Source: Chaetoceros tenuissimus (lineage: Eukaryota; Bacillariophyta; Thalassiosirophyceae; Chaetocerotales; Chaetocerotaceae). From it: a stretch of DNA of 64,000 nt. The stretch is from the NCBI GenBank assembly GCA_021927905.1, contig BLLK01000029.1, forward strand, positions 248,001-312,000. The letters run 5' to 3'. Positions 41,999 to 52,306 of the stretch are shown here, piece after piece. The notes under the pieces were generated by a model, which did not search any database, was not told where the DNA came from, and saw only the letters and a program-made list of their open reading frames with translations. A program made the position numbers and the translations under genes. How positions within the stretch are numbered: position 1 is the first letter of the stretch; each line of letters begins with the position of its first letter.

Positions 41999-42379
41999 AT
42001 GAGTGATGAAAGTATAGAAGGTGAAGAAAAGTTCCAATGGACTGCTTTGAAAATCTTGTGGGCTGTAGCTATATTTATTGCTGCTGGGTTTGCCGAGATA
42101 ATTGGAGGTTGGTTTGTTTGGAAAGCTATTCGTGATAAGAAGCCTTGGTACTATGCATTGATTGGTTCACTTATTTTGATTAGTTATGGATTCATTCCAT
42201 GTCTTCAACCAACCAATTCGTTTGGCAGGATCTATGCAGTCTATGGAGGATTCTTCATTGTGTTGAGCTTTCTTTTAGGTTGGCTATTGGATTCTGATCG
42301 TCCCGACTTGGGGGACATTGTTGGTGGATCAATTTCATTGATAGGTGTAATTGTCATTATGTTGTGGCCACGATCATGA
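41999..42379 (+). CDS. UPF0060 (YnfA-like) four-helix membrane protein
   Basis: Single exon, 126 residues from ATG at 41999 (MSDESIEG); the frame extends ten codons upstream through a non-ATG codon. After a 12-residue acidic head there are four hydrophobic helices in the bacterial UPF0060/YnfA pattern: ILWAVAIFIAAGFAEIIGGW, FVWKAIRDKKPWYYALIGSL, then SFGRIYAVYGGFFIVLSFLL, GWLLDSDRPDLGDIVGGSIS, ending LIGVIVIMLWPR. E. coli YnfA shows the same AEIIG..W, (S)GRVYAAYGG and D.GA.I...G..I signatures. YnfA is related to small multidrug-resistance transporters and has been proposed as a drug exporter acting as a dimer. This is a bacterial-type family in a eukaryotic gene context; whether it came by gene transfer cannot be told here. 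No targeting peptide, so the destination membrane is unclear. Confidence 0.88.
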   Translation: MSDESIEGEEKFQWTALKILWAVAIFIAAGFAEIIGGWFVWKAIRDKKPWYYALIGSLILISYGFIPCLQPTNSFGRIYAVYGGFFIVLSFLLGWLLDSDRPDLGDIVGGSISLIGVIVIMLWPRS

Positions 42380-42553
42380 AACAAATCGACTTGTAAATGT
42401 GTTTTATCTTTTAATCTTCAGACATTTTTAAACAAGTGGTGGTAATTCTACGTTAGCTATCTGCATATACACGCATCGTATTGAAAAACTTGCACATTTG
42501 ATAATACTAGCTGAATATATTCTTTTGTGCGTGTATTTGTTACCTGCATATTA

Positions 42554-44968
42554 TTATGGGAAAAATGGAATGTTTCCATCGAAATTGTCATTGTTGAGCT
42601 CGACAGAGCAGAGCACATTTTCTGGTAAAGATTCCTTGTCGTCGGCTTCTAAAACAAAGGCCATACTAGCAACAATCTTGTTTTTCTTTTTATTTCGGAA
42701 AAGGGATATGAGAACAGGCTTATTGTAATGAGAGACAAAAACACAATGAAATTCTGAAGCGACTTACATAAACTGAACTGAGTCCAAGCAGCTTTTGAGT
42801 TGTAGCACTGCTACTGACATCAACTATAGCCTCGAGATATCTTTCATGCCGCACAAATTTCTGATCGAGATACTTTCCAAGGATGAAAGGCTTCGTTCCA
42901 ATTGCAGTCTTCAGCAAGAAACTGCCTTCCGTAACACGAGGGATCATCTTGAGTATTTTGTTTCTAATTGTATCCGATTCACCAAACAAGAATTTTTGCA
43001 AGAGTGATGAGTACTGCTTCTTTTCGCTCTGATTAAAGTTCTGCTTGATATCTCTTTGAATGCCTAATTTCTCTATGTCATCAATTGCAAAGTAAATTAC
43101 CAGATGGTAATGAGGGGGTCCAGGAAGTACCATGTTCATGCAGAAAACGAACGGTGGCATTTTATGGGAAATGGGCACATTCAAATTATTGTTCTTTTCC
43201 ATATCTAGCATATGTTGCACTCTTCCGTCTGGATGTGAGCAAAATCCAGTCATGATGGGATTTTCAACCTCGAAAAGATCAACCGTAATGAGACGAAATA
43301 AGCTAGGTTGAGACTGTGTCTTTTTCTTATCACTGAAATAATTCTTGCCTCTAACAGAGAACGTAGATGCATCTTTATCAATCCAATGGCGGCTATGAAG
43401 ACTTTTGTGAGTGTATGCTTCGAATAGACCGTCTTTATGTTCGACTTGGGATTTGTATGGCGATGAGAATGAAGGTGTCATTGAGATGGACTCGTCAAAA
43501 GTTAAAGAACCTATGTACTTGGCTTCCTCTTCTACCAATTTTCTAGCGTCATCGGCTTTTTTCCTTGCATCCTCTACTTGCCTTGATAACTCCTCCAGAC
43601 GAGCTTGTCGTGACAACTCTTCCACACGAGCTTCTTCAGCCATTTGAAGAAGACGTTCCTCTGCTCTGCGAGTTTCAAGATCAAGTCTAGCTTCTTCCAT
43701 TTGGTATATTTCTTCAAATAATCTTCTTTTCTCCGCAAGTTTCCTTTCCTCCTCTTCCAGATTTCTTTCTTCTTCCAACCTAATATTTTGAAATATCTGT
43801 CTTTGTTCGTCTAGCTTCTCCAAAACACTCTGTAATGACTCTGACAGCCTAATCTCTTCATCATTCCTTGCTTTCTCAGCATTGGCAGCATCGATTGCCA
43901 GTTGTGATAGAAGGTTATTTTTGGCTATGTAAGCTGCTTTTGTTTCTCTTGTCATTTCTACTAGACGAACTTCGTCAGCAAGTTGCTTTTCGTGAGCAAG
44001 CCTTTTTTGATTTTCTAATTTGGCTTCTTTTCGTGCAAAGCTTTCCTCAGCACGCTTGACATTTTCATAAAGCTTCTTCTTATCTGAGACATCAGTCAAG
44101 CTCAATTCATATCCTTCATTTATTGATGGCATACTTACTTCGATGGATGATGATCCTTCAGATGATGAAAATGTACATGAGACGGAACGCCTTCCAAGGG
44201 AAAGGTACTCGCTTGTTTTTGAGTTGATGGACTCTGCATCAACCCTGCTACCTACATCGTCTCTTGTAGAGGACCCTTGGTCACTACGCTCCTCCGAAAT
44301 TTCTCCTGCAATACTCATTGATAATGATTGGAGTGATGGTACTTGTTGTGGCTTGTACAGAAGGTTACCCAATCCAATTGTTACTCCTCCATATTTACTC
44401 CCACTTTTCCCTCCGAATTGTGAGAAATTTCTCTCTTCCACTTGAATATATGTCATGCTTTGATTTATCTTGTTAGCTTTTGGAGATGATAAGAATGACC
44501 CATTCAATGTTGCCTTCTTTGCCCTAGCTGTTTGGGAAGTCAATTTCCATGAAACCTTTTCTACAGGTTTATTATCAGCATCTGTTGTTGCTGTGCATAG
44601 TGATATATTGCACTCGTCAAATGATTGAGACACTTTACAGAATCGTTAGTTTATTCAAGTTCTAATAAGAAATAGTATTGACAAGAACATCACATACCAT
44701 TAGTTCGTTTGTTCCTCTTCTCCAAAAAGTCTTCAAGACTCTTTTTCGATTTACTCTTTGCTTTCCTATGTAACTTTGGTACCTCTTCAGATTGAGGGAT
44801 ATTATTCCCTTCCACCAAATACATCTTTAGGCTGTGATTGAGGATGTAACCTCTATCTGAATGAATTGGAATGGAATGGAAGGAGTACTTATGTACCCAA
44901 CAGTGCAGTGATGAGTGTGAAGAACATTTTTGGGCTGGCTTTTTCGATGTCGCAACATTCCATGCCAT
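42554..44968 (-). CDS. EDR2-like protein (DUF1336) with central coiled coil
   Basis: Three exons on the minus strand: 44968-44698, 44632-42768, 42685-42554; 755 residues, or 707 if translation starts at the next Met (44824, MYLVEGNN), which is equally plausible. The last exon is too short to stand out and was found by splicing (GTAAGT at 42767, AG before 42685): it gives KNKIVASMAFVLEADDKESL, then PENVLCSVELN, as in plant EDR2. Residues about 270-480 are a long Glu/Arg coiled coil (LEELSRQARLEELSRQ). The C-terminal DUF1336 has PPFVFCMNMVLPGPPHYHLV, IYFA, RNKILKMIPRVTEGSFLLKT, AIGTKPFILGKYLDQKF, YLEAIVDVSSSATTQKLLGL. Arabidopsis EDR2 is a lipid-binding negative regulator of defence and cell death; its START and PH domains are not seen here. 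Confidence 0.85.
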
Positions 44969-45287
44969 CGGCAGTTGAGAATGTCAAAATACTAGTTTAG
45001 CAGAAATATGATTTATACCCTTAAAGTTTGGCAAACTTTCAAATTTTCTGGGGAGAAAAAGAATTTTTATATATAATTATTGTAAATTATATATTACGAA
45101 TGGTAAGGTATAGTAGTGCAGCAATTTTCTCTAATTTCAAGTATAAATATTCTACCGATCCAATATTCAATTCCACGAAATGGAAAATAGTAAGGTAAAG
45201 CACAAAAGGAAAATGGTACCTACATAGACCCCACAGAATAAAACTTAAAAATGAAAAAATATAAAGAATTGTTATCATGTTTTAGTC
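44969..45287. other. Intergenic region with an A/T hairpin
   Basis: 319 bp between two leftward genes (PDZ protein ending at 45288, EDR2-like starting at 44968). It contains a 10-bp perfect A/T inverted repeat at 45069-45094. No gene seen. Confidence 0.45.
45069..45094. repeat. 10-bp A/T inverted repeat
   Basis: ATATATAATT (45069-45078) pairs exactly with AATTATATAT (45085-45094) around the 6-base loop ATTGTA. It is about 195 bp beyond the PDZ gene stop and 100 bp before the EDR2-like ATG. Confidence 0.55.
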
Positions 45288-47441
45288 TTAGTTCGATTTC
45301 AATACAGTGAGTCTACGGTCATAATCAGCCTTCCGCGCCATTATAGAAGTGATTTCAGTCACAGACATACGAGAAACATCTTCTCCGTCAATAGCAACAA
45401 TACGATCACCTGGAGTTATTTGGTCAAATAATACACTTGTGTTTCGTACACCTGAAACAACAGTGCCTTTACCATCGTTTCTGTTTGCAAGAATGATACC
45501 AAGCTTTCCTGGTGGAGCGTCAACGGTTGTTTTGGGACGCCGAGATGCAATTTTGCGAGAATGAGAGTTTGATTGAGAACGTGAAGATGAAGATCTCGAA
45601 CGGCCACCAGCACTGGATCCTCCTGTGGATCCATTGCTACTAATACTGACACCCTTTCTTTGAAGCTCCTCTTTTACAGGATTTGATGCCCCCTTCTTGT
45701 TCACCATTGCAAGCTGCATCTCCAAACGAATCAAGTCATTTGCAACAGATCTACTTTCCGCTGACATGTGCGAGAGGTGAGACCTTGTGGACTTGAGACT
45801 ATATCTTGAATTTCTGGAAGTACGAGATATGCGACTTCCAACACTAGCATCTGAGCGACGACGAGATCCAGATCGGTGCGATCTATTCCCAACAGATGTC
45901 CTACTTGCTCTACTTCTATATGACTTCTCGCCTAAACTCTCAAGGTCAGCTTGAATACCTTTTGGTCCAAGAGCACTAGAAACTTCATTGTGAAGCCAAG
46001 ATTCATTATCTTCACCGTTCTCTGAAGAATCATCTTCAACACCATTATTTTTCATCCATTCTCTTTTCTCCATTCTTCTTTTTTGAAGCTTTTCTCTTGC
46101 AGCTGCAGAGGCACTATTTGCAGGTCTTGGAAGATTGCGTCTTGGATTATCTGGTGCAGAACTGATAGACCCTCCACCTTTTCTATTACGTCTTTGTTTT
46201 GCTTGGGCAAGAAGTTCAGATACTGGGGCACTAGCATCAGCGACAGACCTAGAGTGACGATCGTCTGATCTATTCGAATCGAATGTATTGTTTTGAAAGT
46301 CGCCAAAATTCTCGATAATGCCTTCAGACTTTTGAGTTTTCGAAGGAGGGGAAATGGTCTCCATTTTGGTGCTCTCTTCTTCACTGTCAGAGGAATCGGC
46401 GTACATGCTTTCATCTGCGTTCCCTTTTTGCCTCATATTCTGAGCTTGTTGGATCGCCAATGTTCTTGGAGAAGGCCCGTTTTCCTTTGGAGAAACAACT
46501 TTGGATGAATCTGCTATTTGAGCCTCACTAAAATCTGTCTCAAAGGTGAACTTGGACTGTACCTGAGGAGATGGATGATTACTAGATGCCCTAGAATGTG
46601 GTGAAATGCCACCCTCGTGCTCACTATCAGAAACATAGTAAGTACTTCGGTTCATGTTCCCACCATCCTTGAAACTTCCAAATTCACTTTGACTTCCAGA
46701 CATGTACAATGAGTTCCCTCCACCCTGGCTATTCGGATAAAAGGATGCATCTTGGTCATCCACTGTCTCATTATTAAAATTCCCCAACATTGGTTTCGCA
46801 TCCTGTCTTCGGAAATTATTGTATTCTTCATCTCCCGCATCAGTAGAAAGGTCGAAATCAGAAGTAGCTGACATTGGAGATGCACCAACATAGCCTTTCT
46901 GAGTTGGATTTCCATTGTAGAAATCATTTGGATGTCCAAATGTATTTCCAAATCCATTACTCTGTTGTTGTTGTTTGAAGCGAATCTCTTGACCATATTT
47001 TTTTGAATTATTTCTGTGGTGAGGACTACGACCGCCGTACATATCTTGTGTGTTTGCAAAGTTTCCATTGTTTTCATTATTAAATTCTGAGAAGTCAGGC
47101 TGGAAAGGGGAGTGACCAAATTGATCAACTGGCTGTGGCTGTTTGTGTCTTGATTGAGGCTGTTGAAATGTTGAGTCTCCTCTACTATCAAAACTACTTC
47201 CATAACTACTATCATGACTACCTTGGTTATGAATATCTTTCCTTTTACCAGATGAATTCCGAGGGTCGTGCATGTGCGGCTCTGGAGATCTGAATGAATT
47301 GTAGTTGTTTTGGAATGCAGGTTTTCGTATCATGTTACCATGATCATGATGAACGTTATCGTTTGGCATGAAAGAGCCATCGTTGAAGTTCTTCTTGCTC
47401 TTCTTCTTCTTTCGGCGGAAAAGTTTCTTAAAGAATCCCAT
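45288..47441 (-). CDS. PDZ-domain protein with polybasic N-terminus
   Basis: Single exon, 717 residues; ATG at 47441. The N-terminus MGFFKKLFRRKKKKSKKN mixes aromatic and basic residues and looks like a membrane-binding patch; Gly2 could be myristoylated but position 6 is Lys, not Ser/Thr, so this is uncertain. Residues 30-~570 are low complexity (Asn/Gln/Ser/Phe-rich, then Ser/Arg-rich with RSHRSGSRRRSDASVGSR). A helical stretch reads ANDLIRLEMQLAMVNKKGAS. The C-terminal ~80 residues form a PDZ domain: PPGKLGIILANRNDGKGTVV (carboxylate loop G-K-L-G-I-I), VLFDQITPGDRIVAIDGEDV, MSVTEITSIMARK. PDZ domains bind C-terminal peptides. I recognise this architecture as common in diatoms but without a named function. 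A second PDZ gene lies upstream on the same strand. Confidence 0.85.
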   Translation of the reverse strand: MGFFKKLFRRKKKKSKKNFNDGSFMPNDNVHHDHGNMIRKPAFQNNYNSFRSPEPHMHDPRNSSGKRKDIHNQGSHDSSYGSSFDSRGDSTFQQPQSRHKQPQPVDQFGHSPFQPDFSEFNNENNGNFANTQDMYGGRSPHHRNNSKKYGQEIRFKQQQQSNGFGNTFGHPNDFYNGNPTQKGYVGASPMSATSDFDLSTDAGDEEYNNFRRQDAKPMLGNFNNETVDDQDASFYPNSQGGGNSLYMSGSQSEFGSFKDGGNMNRSTYYVSDSEHEGGISPHSRASSNHPSPQVQSKFTFETDFSEAQIADSSKVVSPKENGPSPRTLAIQQAQNMRQKGNADESMYADSSDSEEESTKMETISPPSKTQKSEGIIENFGDFQNNTFDSNRSDDRHSRSVADASAPVSELLAQAKQRRNRKGGGSISSAPDNPRRNLPRPANSASAAAREKLQKRRMEKREWMKNNGVEDDSSENGEDNESWLHNEVSSALGPKGIQADLESLGEKSYRSRASRTSVGNRSHRSGSRRRSDASVGSRISRTSRNSRYSLKSTRSHLSHMSAESRSVANDLIRLEMQLAMVNKKGASNPVKEELQRKGVSISSNGSTGGSSAGGRSRSSSSRSQSNSHSRKIASRRPKTTVDAPPGKLGIILANRNDGKGTVVSGVRNTSVLFDQITPGDRIVAIDGEDVSRMSVTEITSIMARKADYDRRLTVLKSN

Positions 47442-47901
47442 AGTTTCAGTTCAATTAAAATTCTCCACTAGCTTTGAGATTGTATATGTGTTTATGTGAT
47501 GCAACGATGTATGGTATATACTGTGTTGTACAGTTCACAATACCCTCCTATTTGGATCTTGGCAATGAATGAAATGAGATCGTGGAACGGATTTTGGTTC
47601 CCGTCGGCGAGGTTTGTAGCTAATGACGTTCTATGCCTTTCTCCAATGTCTCGCCAAATATAAAGTTGATTACGAGACTTTAGAGCCACCACAAATTTGA
47701 ACTTCTATGATACAAAGGCTAACCTATAGAGGGGGCTTTTGTGACCAATTAATTGTACAAGAGAGGAAAAGTAAGATGAGGTTGGCTGAATCGAATCGGT
47801 AGTTGGTAGTAATAGTAGTACAAGACCAGTGCCTTACACAACTACTGTAGGCAAGCAATGCGAGCCGAGCTGTGTACTACGTACTGCTGCTGCCTGCTGC
47901 A

Positions 47902-47931
47902 GAGAGAGCGTTTGGCGAACGGATCTCTCTC
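47902..47931. repeat. Imperfect inverted repeat GAGAGAGCGTT / AACGGATCTCTCTC
   Basis: Arms GAGAGAG+CGTT (47902-47912) and AACG+CTCTCTC (47918-47931) pair around a 5-base loop with a 3-base bulge (GAT). ACGTAC sites flank it on both sides. About 470 bp upstream of the PDZ ATG; role unknown. Confidence 0.5.
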
Positions 47932-48195
47932 TTCTTCATTCGTACGTACTTGTGCAAAAGGGAATGAATCTGAATCGTGTAAAGAATTTTTGTTTTCATT
48001 TCACCGGTACACGGCTATATACTCAGGAACCTTTCGACACAATGATATCATTCTTTTAATAATTATTAACTTATGCATTATTAGAGATTTTTATGAATTT
48101 ATGATTATGAACATGATCTCGATAAAAAGTTCATTGCGCAATATTTAAAAATCATTTCTTCAATAATGATGACCCTTAACTTTCAAGGAATTATA

Positions 48196-48240
<45 letters not shown>
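48196..48240. repeat. (AT)n microsatellite
   Basis: About 45 bp, mostly uninterrupted alternating AT, starting 42 bp beyond the stop codon of the small PDZ gene. Length-variable and self-complementary; likely polymorphic. Confidence 0.95.
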
Positions 48241-48242
<2 letters not shown>

Positions 48243-48281
48243 TTTACACAACATAGGTCACTACCGTAGACATTCTGATAT

Positions 48282-48710
48282 TCAGACTTGTTGTTTTTGG
48301 AAATCGAGCTTTATAGAACTTTTCGAGTATCTCTTGCTCGCAATCAAGTTGTGCAATTTTGTAGGTGACTTCCAATTTGATACATCTACACCATCTACTG
48401 CTATTAGATAATCTCCAATAGAAATAATCCCAGAAGAGTAATTTTCTGTGATCCAACTATCTTCAAATAAATGCCCTACTTTTGGTTTGCCATCAAGAAC
48501 GTCAAAAGCAATGCCTGAATTGACGGGGACATGGACTGTATAACTACGTGCATTCATCGCATTCATAAATAGTATTTCACTGGTGGAAAGATTTGCATTT
48601 TTATCTTGCTTTGAAAAATGGTTGCGATCTTTGTGACGACTAGATACATATTCTCCTACGTTGTATTTTTTGTAGTTATGTCGACCAAGAGCTATTGTGT
48701 AATTCTTCAT
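48282..48710 (-). CDS. Small PDZ-like protein
   Basis: Single exon, 142 residues from ATG at 48710 (MKNYTIALGRHN); the frame extends five codons upstream without an ATG-better start. The N-terminal 55 residues are basic and polar. The C-terminal 85 residues resemble a PDZ domain: YTVHVPVNSGIAFDVLDGKP, KVGHLFEDSWITENYSSGI, SIGDYLIAVDGVDVSNW, LHNLIASK, where GDYLIAVDGVDV corresponds to the GD.I..I.G..V core. The carboxylate-binding loop (VNSGIAFD) departs from the usual GLG. It ends in basic residues (FQKQQV). It precedes another PDZ gene on the same strand by 840 bp. Confidence 0.65.
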   Translation of the reverse strand: MKNYTIALGRHNYKKYNVGEYVSSRHKDRNHFSKQDKNANLSTSEILFMNAMNARSYTVHVPVNSGIAFDVLDGKPKVGHLFEDSWITENYSSGIISIGDYLIAVDGVDVSNWKSPTKLHNLIASKRYSKSSIKLDFQKQQV

Positions 48711-49275
48711 TATGGCTACTTTCACTTATTGTAATGCAAAATATTTATTTTTGAGGTGAAACAAATCATTTCGAGTTTTATTATTTGCACTTATTTTTTA
48801 CGAGTACATTCTATGATTCGTTCCATGCTTCTCATCATAATATTGCTACGACGCTGCTCTAAGAACAAACTCGTATGCATCTGCAAGAAATCCTCAGATA
48901 TTATACATAGTCTAAATGTCTTCGCAAAAAAGTAAATACCATAAAATTCAAACTCAAAATGATTTTAATTTTTAAAAGTTGGACAGTTTTATCACCCTTT
49001 TTAGTCATGTTTTACTAGAATTTAGCCTGGAGTTTGAGTCAGTACGTACGTATCCCGTATCAAAGTAGAAGTACAGCTTGTTGCGTGTTGCGCATCATCA
49101 ACAAAGGAACACTCGAACTCTCTACAACTATGATTCCAGTGTATTCTTCTTCTTTCACATTGTTTGTTGATTCATCGTGAGAGAACAATCGAATATTCTT
49201 TATTAGTGGAACCTACTTGTGCCACTACTACAAACTGATCTAAACACAAATTTGTGATGCCAACCCTGATAAACT
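48711..49275. promoter_or_regulatory. Divergent promoter region, small PDZ protein / ATG11-like
   Basis: 565 bp between head-to-head starts. An AGTACGTACGTA run lies at about 49041-49052, some 230 bp before the ATG11-like start. Otherwise A/T-rich with no gene seen. Confidence 0.45.
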
Positions 49276-52209
49276 ATGAATGTGTCTTCTAATAATACGA
49301 TACAAGTAAGAGTTCTTGCTGCGAGCACTGGACAATGTTATCCTATCACTGTTCCCTTTGAAGAGTTAACGTAAGTATACAATGGAAATGGATCGAAGAT
49401 ATGCTAGATGTGAAAGCTTTTGACATTTCGAAAGTATGAGAGCGTTTGATCTGTCGAGTTTATGGCAGCGTGACAATTTCTCTACAAGTCAATTTCTCTC
49501 GTGACATGAATAGTTTCAGATGTTCTTCTCATTTGGGAAATATATATATATGGGACATACTAGTAGGAGTTGAAAGGAATTGCCGAAGTGAAGAAGAACC
49601 ATATGGTGCAGCGTCATCAGATTCACTTGACATTTCTAGCATCTCTCTATAAATCACTTCTCTAATGCAAATCACTTTCTAATTCTCCCTTTTGTACCTA
49701 TGACAGTGTTCGAAACATACAAAGACACCTTGCAGCTGTAATTCCAAAAGAAGATCAAATTTTGCTACTTGGCCCTCCATTTAAAGTTCCAAAAGATACT
49801 TCTATTAGATCAAATGACACACTGGAATCTTTACGAAAGGGTGACCTAGAAGATGATCCTACCTACTTTGAAGATGGTGAAACTAATGTATATAAAAAAG
49901 AAAATGATGTAGATGATGATGACGAAAAATCCCAAAATGCAGGGATCACTAAACAACCAAGGTTAAGACGTAAGCCAGTATTAGGACCAACAGAAAGATC
50001 GGGGGCGCGACGACTATTTCTATTCTCAAAACAAGCACTGTCAGATTCAGCTCCAGAGCCTCTCCCTTGCGTTCTTTCGCCTCTTGATGTACAACTACCT
50101 TTAGATCCTGATCCTAGTCCTATAACTTACACTACACCGAATATGGAATCAAGTACAGTGACATCCACAACTATAATATCAGCTCCTGGGGAACCATCAT
50201 CTTCATTGCAACAAGCACTATCAGTCTATGAAAGAGGATTCATGACAGATCTGTGTCATGGGAGAGCATACGCCGATGCAGCAGATATGAGATTAGAGGC
50301 ATGTAGACGTTGTGTTTTGGAACAAGCAGTAATGGTTAGAGCACTTAGAGCCGCTGTTAGTAACTTAGCAGATCACTGGAACAATGCCATGAGAACTCGA
50401 GCAGAATTCACATCACTCTATACTGAGAAAAACGAAGAACATGGGAAAGTTTTGAATGGAATTGATGGTGTTCTTGAGAAATTAAGTGAAATTCCCCTTC
50501 ATGAAGAATTAAAGAATATTGCGAGAATGAATGGAAGAATTATGTTGACTCTTTTAGACACGGTACCTATTGAACATGAAAGAAAATGGGCTGCTCAGTG
50601 TCAGACATCCTTCACTCGACTTCAGAATTTTTATGAAGAGTTGAAATCTGAATTTGATCTTTTGACCTCTTCTACTAAAAGAGAGGAAGAGGCAAAGTCC
50701 GACTTGGAGGCTGAAGATATGGTAAAGAAGCTTGATTTGGAGGTGGAAGATCTGATGGTAGGATTGAGAGACAAGCAATCAAGTAGGTTGAATCAACTGA
50801 CAAATGACCACATGAAAGTAGTTAGTATAGTTTTGAATACGATTAAAGATGAGTCCCAGGTTCACACTGCGTTCACAAATCTTGAGGCAATGAAGAAGTC
50901 GTCTACCAGTATATTACCAGAAATGCAAGCTGATGACTTGAAATTGAAAGAGATTATGATCAAGGTTGCAAGTGCGAAGACAGATGCCATGAAAAGGATG
51001 AACCTTCGTTTGAGACAAATAAGTCAGGCGCAACTGAAAATCCAAAGATTATTGAAAAGAACTAATGGACTGCATGCTGCCCTTGAGCAGCAGTGTGTAG
51101 ATGTTTCCCATCTTGATCATTTGTTTGAGTTGCCGAGAGCTTATCGTGACTTTATCATGGAGATCAAGAGGCGGAAGTCATATGGCGAAGCTGTCAATTC
51201 TATCTCAAATGCAATGTATGAACGACTAACATCTATCAGGAATGATGAAATAAGTGCAAGAGAAAGATTCCTTCGTGGACCTGGAAGGCACTTAATGCCA
51301 ATCTTTTTTGACACTTTTGTGCCTACATTGGCTGCAGCACCAGATCCATTCAATCAACGTTTTTTAGGTTTAATTGAATTAGATTCTCTTCCGGTTTTCG
51401 CTGAAGGCGACACATCTATTGACTCTGATACGCCGATTCAAAAGAATGTATCTACTTCAGTTGGAGCTGATAATGTGGAAAGCTCTTTGACAGAAAGTGT
51501 ATCAAAGGTAGAAGGTGATGAAGCTGATGTGACCAGTTCCATGTCACGATTATCTGTTAGTAGAAACCAAGAAGATGCCCCTGACTCACCTCTCATTGTC
51601 AGTGCTGAATGTCAGAGTGGCGGGGGTGATGTCATTATGAATAGCCACAATGATAGCCAGAAGCTTGAACATAATTCTGAGAACAAAATTTTGTCTTATG
51701 AAAACAACATTCTTCGTTCGAAGTTGGAAGAACTTACAGGAAAGTCACCTCAAGCATATATTGATAAGGCTTTGGAAGATAAAGATCTCGACAAGCAAAC
51801 CGAGAAAATAGAAATGGAATCTCTACAACAAGAATTGAGTCAAATGAAAAAGGAGCTCGATCTTGCGAAGTCTCAACTGAAAAAGGCGACGGATGATGCT
51901 ATAGCAAAAGAAAAGGCAATGGAATTATCTGATAAGATCAGTCACTCTAGTTTCAATATTGGTGATGTCGCTCTCTTCATGCCAACAGGAAAGAATGCTG
52001 GAGGAAAGAAAGCATTCTTGGCTTTCCATACTAATTGCCCTCATAGGTATCTTTCAACAGATAATATTGACAAAAACCCAGATTATGTCTTAGGAAGAAT
52101 AATTTCTCAACAAGAATACATTGCAGGAGCAATTGGTACTGATCAAAACCCTCATGGTCTTCGGGTTGGCACTAAATTTTGGATCCTGACAGTTGAGAGA
52201 TTGATTTGA
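49276..52209 (+). CDS. ATG11: ATG11/FIP200-like autophagy scaffold
   Basis: Two exons, 49276-49370 and 49707-52209, joined in phase 2 over an unusually long 336-bp intron; 865 residues. ATG11/FIP200 (RB1CC1) scaffolds the Atg1/ULK1 kinase and selective-autophagy receptors. The N-terminus is a ubiquitin-like fold (IQVRVLAASTGQCYPITVPF, then ELTVRNIQRHLAAVIPKEDQ, ILLLGPPFKV) interrupted by an acidic insert and closed by RRLFLFSKQALSD (compare the IFLFN strand of FIP200). The middle (about 190-760) is long coiled coil. The C-terminus is the claw domain: FNIGDVALFMPTGKNAGGKK, FLAFHTNCPHRYLS, YVLGRIISQQEYIAG, RVGTKFWILTVERL, matching FIP200 (VLGKV..KEYC.A, VPLGTKFYRVKAV). The claw is the receptor-binding module. 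The gene is tail-to-tail with TRAP1 (97 bp). Confidence 0.87.
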
Positions 52210-52306
52210 TGAAGTACTTCTTTCAGTATATATGATTTAGGAAAGAATATTGTAACAATATTTTAGAAGTAATTAATCTTTATGTAATACCATCAGATTT
52301 TCACTT

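Larger units (their letters stand above)
47442..48281. promoter_or_regulatory. Long intergenic region: PDZ gene promoter, inverted repeats and (AT)n tract
   Basis: 840 bp between two leftward PDZ genes. It contains ACGTAC sites (about 47879 and 47941), a compound inverted repeat at 47902-47931, CTGCTG clusters, and an (AT)n tract at 48196-48240. Short frames on the plus strand have no family features. Confidence 0.5.

Noticed and set aside
42498-42728. 76-codon plus-strand frame after the UPF0060 gene
   Set aside because: It is antisense to the last exon and intron of the EDR2-like gene, which has family support.
48196-48240. (AT)n tract considered as a transposon end or replication origin
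   Set aside because: No flanking repeats, no target-site duplication and no associated frame; a plain microsatellite.
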